Positions 57,278 to 64,000 of a stretch of 64,000 nt of DNA are shown piece after piece. The translations under genes were made by a program, and so were the position numbers. Within the stretch, counting starts at the first letter, position 1. Each line of letters starts with the position of its first letter. The notes under the pieces are model-generated. The model did not search any database. It was not told where the DNA came from and saw only the letters and a program-made list of their open reading frames with translations. Location of the stretch: NCBI GenBank assembly GCA_019239425.1, contig JAFAZX010000103.1, forward strand, positions 1-64,000, in the 5' to 3' direction. Source of the stretch: Acidobacteriota bacterium. Lineage in GTDB: Bacteria; Acidobacteriota; Blastocatellia; Pyrinomonadales; Pyrinomonadaceae.

Positions 57278-59371
57278 TTGAAACAATTTCTCGCGCTCGC
57301 CCTCGCCCTGTTCGTCCTCACGTCGGCAGACGCACGGGCGCAGGACGCGCGGCCTCTGCTCGGCGCGCAGATCTGGATCGAGCCGGGGCAGAAGCCCGAG
57401 GACGTGGAGCGCTGGTTCAGGACGCTCGCGGAAGGGCACATGCCGGTCGCGCGCCTCTTCCTGATGTGGAACTACATCGAGCGCGAGCCGAACGTGTGGG
57501 ACTTCGCGCTCTACGACCAGGCGTTCCGCGCGGCCGAGAAGTACCGCGTCCGCGTCGTCGCCACGCTCACGCCCAACTGGGGGCCTGCGCACCGCGGCTA
57601 CACGTACGCCTCGCAGGGCGGCGTCATCTCCGACACGGACACGCGGCTCGCGGAGGCGCGCGAATACGTCGCGCGCGTCGTCGCACGTTACAGGTCGAGT
57701 CCCGCGCTCGACTCCTGGATGTTGATGAACGAGCCGGGGCAGCGGCCGGCGCCCGACCGGCTCGCGCTGCAAAGGTTCCGGCCGTGGCTCGCGAGGAAGT
57801 ACGGCACGGTCGCCAAACTCAACGAGGCCTGGATGACCGACTTCACGGCGTTTACAGCGATACCTTACGACCCGCGCTGGACGGCCGCGGGCTTCGCCTT
57901 CAACGCGCCCGCCGCGTTCGTAGACTGGCAGACGTTCTGGCGCGCGCACCTCGCGTGGTATCTGGGCGAGATCGAAAGCGAGGTGCGGAGGAACGACCCC
58001 GCGCATCACATCCACGTCAACCCGCACGCCCTCGTCGGCAACCTCTCGTCGAACTCGTTCGACCTGCCGGGGTGGCGCAGGCACCTCGACTCGCTCGGCG
58101 CGTCGATACATCCTTCGTGGCACTTCGGCCTGCTGAAGCGCGAACAGTTCGCGCTCGGCGTCGCGTACGTCTGCGACCTCGTCCGCGGCGCGAGCGAGCC
58201 GCACCCCTTCTGGGTGACAGAGTTGCAGGGCGGCCCGAACCTCTACAGCTCCGTGCGACCGTTGAGTCCCGCGCGCGAGGACATCGCGCAGTGGGTCTGG
58301 GCGGGCGTCGGCTCGGGCGCAGACCGCGTCGTCTTCTGGCTGCTCAACGCGCGCGCCGAAGGGTCGGAGGCCGGCGAGTGGTCTCTGCTCGACTTTAACG
58401 GCCGAACGAGCGAGCGCTTCGAGACGGCGAGCGAGCTTGCGCGCGTGCTCGAACGCAACGCCACCTTCTTCGGAAAGGCGCGCGCGTTCGAGCCGCCCGT
58501 CACGATCATCCTCAGCCCGGAGACGATGACCTTACAAGAGCGCTTCGCCACGGGCGACTCGCCCGCGCGCGGCCGCGACGCGCACGTGCTCGAAGCGCTC
58601 GGCATCTACCAGGCGCTCGCCGAACTCGGCGTGGGCGCGCGCCTCAAGTACGTCGGAGACTTCGACTGGCGCGACTCTGCGCAGACGCGGCTCGTCATCC
58701 TCCCGCACGTCACCGCGCTCACGGCCGAACAGGCGCGCGACGTGGAGGCGTTCGTCCGCGGCGGCGGCACCGTGCTCGCCACCGGGCTGACGGGCTTCTA
58801 CGACGAGGGGGCGCGCTTCCTTCCTTCAGAACACTGGCCGCTCGCGGAACTTTTCGGCGCGCGGCCGAAGGAGGTGCAGACGCCTTCCGCGCGTGCGGAG
58901 GTCGCATGGTCAAGTCCCGCACTGACGCTGCCGAGCCAGTTGTGGTTGGGCGAGGTTGAGAACGAATCGGCCGAGGTCGCGGCGCGACAGGACGGCCGCG
59001 TCACCGCCGTGCGCAGACGCTTCGGGCGCGGCGAGGCCGTCTGGATACCTTCGCCGGTCGGCATGGGCGCGTGGCTCTCTGACGGCGCGCCGCTCGCCGC
59101 GCTGCTCGCAGAGCTGACCGCGCCCTTCGCGCGCGACCTGCCGTTCCGCTTCGACGGAAGACAGCCCGACTGCCTCCTGCGCGTGCTGCAGAACGGGAAC
59201 GCGTACGTCACGGTCGTCACGAACGGCTCGGCTGAACCGCGCCAGTGCCGCCTGCGCCGCCCCTCCGGCCTCACGCCGCAGACGCTCTGGGGCGGCCCTT
59301 CGACCTTCACGCCCGACAACTCGACCGTCTCGCTCGGCTCGCGGCAGACGGCCGTCTTCCTTTGGAAATGA
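57278..59371 (+). CDS. GH42-like beta-galactosidase
   Basis: With TTG 57278 the protein has 697 residues and a signal peptide of about 22 residues (FLALALALFVLTS, then ADARAQ). The barrel has RLFLMWNYIEREPNVWDF, acid/base Glu152 in LMNEPGQ and nucleophile Glu315 in FWVTELQGG; both positions fit GH42 (141 and 312 in the Thermus enzyme). A trimerisation-like alpha/beta domain at about 405-610 holds VRGGGTVLATGLTGF. A small beta-domain ends the protein. A GAAGGA site precedes the TTG; a GTG at 57224 is in frame but would put the signal peptide far inside. Probable substrate: galactosides from plant polysaccharide. Confidence 0.88.
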   Translation: MKQFLALALALFVLTSADARAQDARPLLGAQIWIEPGQKPEDVERWFRTLAEGHMPVARLFLMWNYIEREPNVWDFALYDQAFRAAEKYRVRVVATLTPNWGPAHRGYTYASQGGVISDTDTRLAEAREYVARVVARYRSSPALDSWMLMNEPGQRPAPDRLALQRFRPWLARKYGTVAKLNEAWMTDFTAFTAIPYDPRWTAAGFAFNAPAAFVDWQTFWRAHLAWYLGEIESEVRRNDPAHHIHVNPHALVGNLSSNSFDLPGWRRHLDSLGASIHPSWHFGLLKREQFALGVAYVCDLVRGASEPHPFWVTELQGGPNLYSSVRPLSPAREDIAQWVWAGVGSGADRVVFWLLNARAEGSEAGEWSLLDFNGRTSERFETASELARVLERNATFFGKARAFEPPVTIILSPETMTLQERFATGDSPARGRDAHVLEALGIYQALAELGVGARLKYVGDFDWRDSAQTRLVILPHVTALTAEQARDVEAFVRGGGTVLATGLTGFYDEGARFLPSEHWPLAELFGARPKEVQTPSARAEVAWSSPALTLPSQLWLGEVENESAEVAARQDGRVTAVRRRFGRGEAVWIPSPVGMGAWLSDGAPLAALLAELTAPFARDLPFRFDGRQPDCLLRVLQNGNAYVTVVTNGSAEPRQCRLRRPSGLTPQTLWGGPSTFTPDNSTVSLGSRQTAVFLWK

Positions 59372-59372
59372 T

Positions 59373-60437
59373 TTACGCGCCGACCCACTTGTCGTTCAAC
59401 CAGAAGATGAACTCCGGGCTGTCGGGCAGACCGGAGATGAAGGGCTGACTGCCGGCGGGCGTGAAGTCGGAGGCGAACTTGTAGACGGCCCGGCCATTCA
59501 GGTCGGCCATGTAAAAGTTCCCGGCCCCGTCGAAGGTCAGGCCCGACGGGTGCTTCACGTCGACGCCCTGCTTCGCGTCGTTGCTGACCACGGCGGAGAG
59601 CGTATCGGCCTCGGCGTCGTAGCAGAGCACCAGCGCACCCTTGTTGCCCTTCGACGGCGAGACGCCGACGTAGACCTTCGTCCCGACGGCCAGGACGTGC
59701 GTGGGGCTGTTGACGAGGCTCTGCGGGTCTTTGACCGCGCCGAGGTATTCGCCGTCGGCGACCTTGTAGGTGCGGATGCAGTTGTCCGTCTCGTCGGCCA
59801 CGTAGAGGATGCCGAGGCTTTCGACGAGGTCGAGGCCGCGCACGGAGTGGCTGGGCGTCGCCCCGCTGCCGGACGCGCCGAGGCCGCCCTGCGCGGCGGT
59901 GACCGCCGTCGGCGTCGGACAGCCGGGCAGGCCGGGCGTGTACGGCTGCTGGCTCGCGACGAAGGTGCCGGGCAGGAACGTCGGGTTGTTGGGGAGTTTA
60001 AGCAACGCGGGGGCGACGGGCAAAGGCTGCCCCGGCTCGGGCACCTGTGACAAAGGCCCCGCGACGCGGACGACGACGTTCGTGTCCTGGTTGGAGATGT
60101 AGCAGGTTTCCATCCCCTCGTCGAAGCAGACGGCGAAAGGGTGGTAGACCGAGCACAGGCTCGTCTCCTTCCCGCAGACGCCGCCGACGTAGGGCTCCGG
60201 GAGGGACGTGGCGCCGGGCGCGATCTGGAAAATCTGGCTGCAACTCTTGGAGGAGTTGACCAGGTAGAAATTCCCCTTCTTGCCCGCGGGCCGGAACTGC
60301 ACGTCGCGCAGGCCCGTCTTGCCCGAGGGCGTGGCCGCCGTCAGGTACGGCGCGCCCCCGCTGCCGTCGTCCTTGTAGGAGTACAACTGATGCACAGACC
60401 CCTTGCCGCGCCCGCCGTGGAAAGTGACCAGGAACAT
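59373..60437 (-). CDS. Beta-propeller protein (NHL/SMP-30-like)
   Basis: A protein of 354 residues. It shows repeated blades of the NHL/gluconolactonase type, for example GLRDVQFRPAGKKGNFYLVN, GLDLVESLGILYVADETDN and HPSGLTFDGAGNFYMADLNG. No signal peptide is seen. Several Cys residues (CSQ, CGKETSLC, CFDEGMETC) are unusual for a cytoplasmic protein and suggest either metal binding or another export route. ATG 60437 follows AGGAGGTGGGAGA. The stop is one base from the end of the convergent GH42-like gene. Function unknown. Confidence 0.8.
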   Translation of the reverse strand: MFLVTFHGGRGKGSVHQLYSYKDDGSGGAPYLTAATPSGKTGLRDVQFRPAGKKGNFYLVNSSKSCSQIFQIAPGATSLPEPYVGGVCGKETSLCSVYHPFAVCFDEGMETCYISNQDTNVVVRVAGPLSQVPEPGQPLPVAPALLKLPNNPTFLPGTFVASQQPYTPGLPGCPTPTAVTAAQGGLGASGSGATPSHSVRGLDLVESLGILYVADETDNCIRTYKVADGEYLGAVKDPQSLVNSPTHVLAVGTKVYVGVSPSKGNKGALVLCYDAEADTLSAVVSNDAKQGVDVKHPSGLTFDGAGNFYMADLNGRAVYKFASDFTPAGSQPFISGLPDSPEFIFWLNDKWVGA

Positions 60438-60564
60438 TCTCCCACCTCCTCCTCGGGATGTGCGGGATTAAGATTTAAACTCTCATCCTGAGCATTCCGT
60501 CCATCCCTGTTAACTATTCTTACCGTCACCGGCACCCGCTCGCTACCGCGCGCGGTTCTGTCGG

Positions 60565-62064
<1,500 letters not shown>

Positions 62065-62123
62065 GGGTTCGGTTCCTCCACTAATCAACTATTTTTAAGT
62101 CGAGCGTAAAGGCGAAGAGATTT

Positions 62124-62209
62124 TTCACCACAGAGACACGGAGGCACAGCTTGTTGAAGTCTAAAGATGAAGCCGTGTCTGAGCTGTGTCTCTGTGTCTC
62201 TGTGGTGAA
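62124..62209. repeat. ACAGAGGC-type palindrome, 28-bp arms
   Basis: Arms 62124-62151 and 62182-62209 pair with two G-T mismatches around a 30-base loop. It lies between the GH1 and GH5 genes, nine bases from the GH5 stop. Confidence 0.93.
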
Positions 62210-62217
62210 TTTTCCTC

Positions 62218-63393
62218 TCATAGCTTCGCGCGGAGTCCTAAAGCGGCGGCCGTGTCCGGGTCGGGCACGGCGCGGCCGCCGTTATCCTTGTCGCGCACGG
62301 CGACGCCGAAGCCGCCCGCGTAGTCCCACATCGCCCAGCCTATCTGATGCCGTTCGAGCGCCGCGCGCACGTCCGCGATCCAGCGCAGGCGAGACTCCTT
62401 CGGCGCGTAGGCGCGGTAGACGCCGAACTCGTTACACGTCAGGGGCACGCCGCGCCTCTGCGCCCACTCGGACGCCTGCGCCACCATCCTCTCGACGCGC
62501 GCGGCGTCCCAACGCTCCTCGCCGTACTGCCTCAGCGCCCCGCGCGCCGTCTCGTTCGTGACCGCGGGGAGCAGCGGCGCGACCAGCTCGGGACTCGAAG
62601 GGTACGGGACGCCCTTGAGGTAGGGCCAGTAGTCCGCGCCCCACGTCGCGCCCTGGTGCGTGAAGTTGTGCGGCTCGTAGAGGTGGAAGGCGTAGATGAC
62701 GTTCCGGTCTGCGAGCGGCTCGATCCTGAGAAGCTCTTCGACCGCAGACCAGCGCGGGCCGGTGGCGACGATGGTGTGGCGCGGCGCGCCCTCGCGGACG
62801 GCGGCGGCGACCTTCGCCTGGATGCCCATCCAGCGGTACGCGTCCTCGACCATCGGCTCGTTCATGATTTCGAGGAAGAGGCGTTCGGGGTCGCGCGCGG
62901 AGAGGTGGCGCGCGAGCGAGCGCCAGAACTCCGCGAACGCGGCGACGAAGCGGTCGTCCGCGCGGAGCTTCAGCTTGAACTCGTCCGAAGGGTGTATGTC
63001 GAAGACGACCGCGAGTCCCGACCCGAGCAGCAAGTCGAGCGCGGCGTCGAGCTGCTTGAGGTATTCCTGATTGAGTTCGGACGGGCTCGCCTCTTCGAAG
63101 AAGGGCGCGGGCTCGACCGTGAAGCGCACGTGGTCGAAGCCGAGCGACTTGATGAGCTCGACGTCGCGCGCCGTCGTGTGCTCGCGCAGGTGCTTCTCCG
63201 AGTAGTCGCGCGACTGCGCGAACCAGTGGCTCAGGTTGATGCCGCGCCGAAGGTGCGCCAGCCGCGCGGCCGGCACGGTCGAAGAGCCGTCGGCCTGCGC
63301 CCGCGCGCGGACTTCGACGCCCGCGCAGAAGAGTGCCGCGAATAGAATCAAGAGCGCCGATGCGAGGCCCGCCCGGCTCACTTTACGTCGCAT
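62218..63393 (-). CDS. Glycoside hydrolase family 5 (endo-beta-glycanase)
   Basis: From ATG 63393 the protein has 391 residues. The signal peptide is about 33 residues (LASALLILFAALFCAG, then RARAQ). The barrel has LRRGINLSHWF, acid/base Glu179 in EIMNEPM, VIYAFHLYEPHNFTHQG, nucleophile Glu322 in LTCNEFGVY and GWAMWDYAGGFG. This matches GH5 cellulases and related endo-glucanases or mannanases. The frame is open further upstream (to 63522), but those residues are not like a signal peptide. It probably attacks the backbone that the exo-acting neighbours then trim. Confidence 0.92.
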   Translation of the reverse strand: MRRKVSRAGLASALLILFAALFCAGVEVRARAQADGSSTVPAARLAHLRRGINLSHWFAQSRDYSEKHLREHTTARDVELIKSLGFDHVRFTVEPAPFFEEASPSELNQEYLKQLDAALDLLLGSGLAVVFDIHPSDEFKLKLRADDRFVAAFAEFWRSLARHLSARDPERLFLEIMNEPMVEDAYRWMGIQAKVAAAVREGAPRHTIVATGPRWSAVEELLRIEPLADRNVIYAFHLYEPHNFTHQGATWGADYWPYLKGVPYPSSPELVAPLLPAVTNETARGALRQYGEERWDAARVERMVAQASEWAQRRGVPLTCNEFGVYRAYAPKESRLRWIADVRAALERHQIGWAMWDYAGGFGVAVRDKDNGGRAVPDPDTAAALGLRAKL

Positions 63394-63562
63394 AGTTTTC
63401 GGTGTCTTCGGAGATGCAGGAACGTTGTTGTACGAGTCAACGAAGCCCGAATATATCACAACACGCCCGCAACCGTACGCGCCGAAATTCGGGGCAAAGC
63501 GCATGCACAAAAGGCTTGACACGCGTCCCGGCCGAGTATAGAAAGACTTTTGTCAGCCCATA

Positions 63563-63718
63563 CAATTAAACGCCGGTCAGACGTGGGTGCGCATCAACGA
63601 CGACCAGCACCAGTGGGGGCGCGCCGGCGACACGGCTATCACCGGCGACCCGCGCCTCTACGGCCGCGTCTACCTCGGCACCGACGGCTGCGGCATCATC
63701 TACGGCGACGGCCAGTGA
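63563..63718 (+). pseudogene. C-terminal remnant of a GH74-type xyloglucanase
   Basis: A frame without a start codon, from about 63563 to TGA 63716-63718, reads NAGQTWVRINDDQHQWG, ITGDPRLYGRVYLGTDG and GIIYGDG. This is the last propeller blade of GH74 xyloglucanases. An in-frame TAG lies just upstream at 63539-63541, and the rest of the gene (normally over 700 codons) is missing. The 5' part is replaced by the leader of the divergent GH5 gene. It is too short to fold alone. Confidence 0.8.
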
Positions 63719-63736
63719 GCCACTTTGAATGACTTC

Positions 63737-63805
63737 ACCACAGAGACACAGAGGCACAGCTTGAGGTCTATAACTCGACAAGCTGTGCCTCTGTGTCTCT
63801 GTGGT
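63737..63805. repeat. ACAGAGGC-type palindrome, 26-bp perfect arms
   Basis: Arms 63737-63762 and 63780-63805 are perfectly complementary around a 17-base loop. It follows the GH74 remnant by 18 bases and precedes the start of the esterase gene by 23. Confidence 0.95.
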
Positions 63806-63828
63806 TAAACTCTCTTACGCTGAATTCC

Positions 63829-64000
63829 ATGAACATCAATAAAAACTCTCTTGCCCTGACTGCTTCCCTTCTGCTTCTCGTCCTCGCCGGCGCGGCGCGT
63901 GCGGACGTGCGCGTGCCGTCGGTCATCAGCGACAACATGGTCTTGCAGCAGGGGCGCAAGGTGCGCGTGTGGGGCTGGGCCGAGCCGGGCGAGCGCGTGA
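63829..64000 (+). CDS. Sialate O-acetylesterase-like protein, 5' part only
   Basis: Only the first 57 codons are in the window. A signal peptide of about 24 residues (LALTASLLLLVLAGAARA) is followed by VPSVISDNMVLQQG and VRVWGWAEPGERV, the usual N-terminus of the SGNH-type sialate O-acetylesterase family. In plant-glycan loci these remove acetyl groups from xylan or xyloglucan. This fits the neighbouring GH genes; the catalytic residues lie beyond the window. Confidence 0.85.
   Translation, partial: MNINKNSLALTASLLLLVLAGAARADVRVPSVISDNMVLQQGRKVRVWGWAEPGERV

Overview
The window looks like a GC-rich chromosomal segment of an acidobacterium, probably of the Blastocatellia type. This is inference. 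It rests on an orphan duplicated MacB/FtsX permease with its PadR regulator, a very large TonB receptor with a carboxypeptidase-regulatory domain, many glycoside hydrolases, and intergenic palindromes built from short repeated units. I see no rRNA, tRNA, CRISPR array, transposase or phage gene.

Layout: (1) 1-8109, minus strand: hemicellulose genes (GH2, GH115 alpha-glucuronidase, GH2 with a discoidin module). (2) 8191-9380: a P-loop kinase-like protein and a polysaccharide deacetylase. (3) 9656-12716: PadR and the orphan permease, with a 13-bp-arm operator palindrome. (4) 12885-17121: a HAD phosphatase and the divergent TonB receptor. (5) 17229-43628: a large acyl-CoA catabolism region. It holds acyl-CoA ligase, five acyl-CoA dehydrogenases, a FadN-like hydratase/dehydrogenase, thiolase, MaoC hydratases, hotdog thioesterases, SDRs, two MDR oxidoreductases, ETF alpha and beta with a membrane ETF:menaquinone oxidoreductase, a TetR regulator and a P450. 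A phosphotransferase and an ACAD11-like dehydrogenase inside it match the two halves of eukaryotic ACAD11, suggesting catabolism of 4-hydroxyacyl-CoA. (6) 43625-47276: histidine phosphatase, an unknown protein, a TPR protein, and a coupled TetR-AraC pair. (7) 47393-51248: a two-gene unit with a 973-residue metzincin-like protein lacking a signal peptide. (8) 51675-54741: an exported MetX-like alpha/beta hydrolase, a Tat-exported aldo/keto reductase and an exported unknown. (9) 54792-64000: a second glycan locus (GH2, GH42-like, GH1, GH5, a GH74 remnant, sialate O-acetylesterase).

The most unusual structure is not protein-coding. More than twenty intergenic palindromes, in about eleven sequence families, separate the genes. 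In most families the arms are quasi-tandem heptamers or octamers (GGCAGTA, TGATAAG, GTGTTGG, TGGTGAA, ACAGAGGC). Loops are conserved between copies of at least two families, and one family sits inside another. Arms often supply the stop codon, and sometimes the last residues, of the neighbouring gene; some also abut start codons that lack a Shine-Dalgarno sequence.

Carbon flow, as inferred: glycan genes at both ends release sugars from hemicellulose, and the central region oxidises acyl-CoAs and passes electrons through ETF to the quinone pool. A shared TetR-type operator in front of the TonB receptor and of the TetR/acyl-CoA dehydrogenase pair may link uptake to acyl-CoA catabolism.
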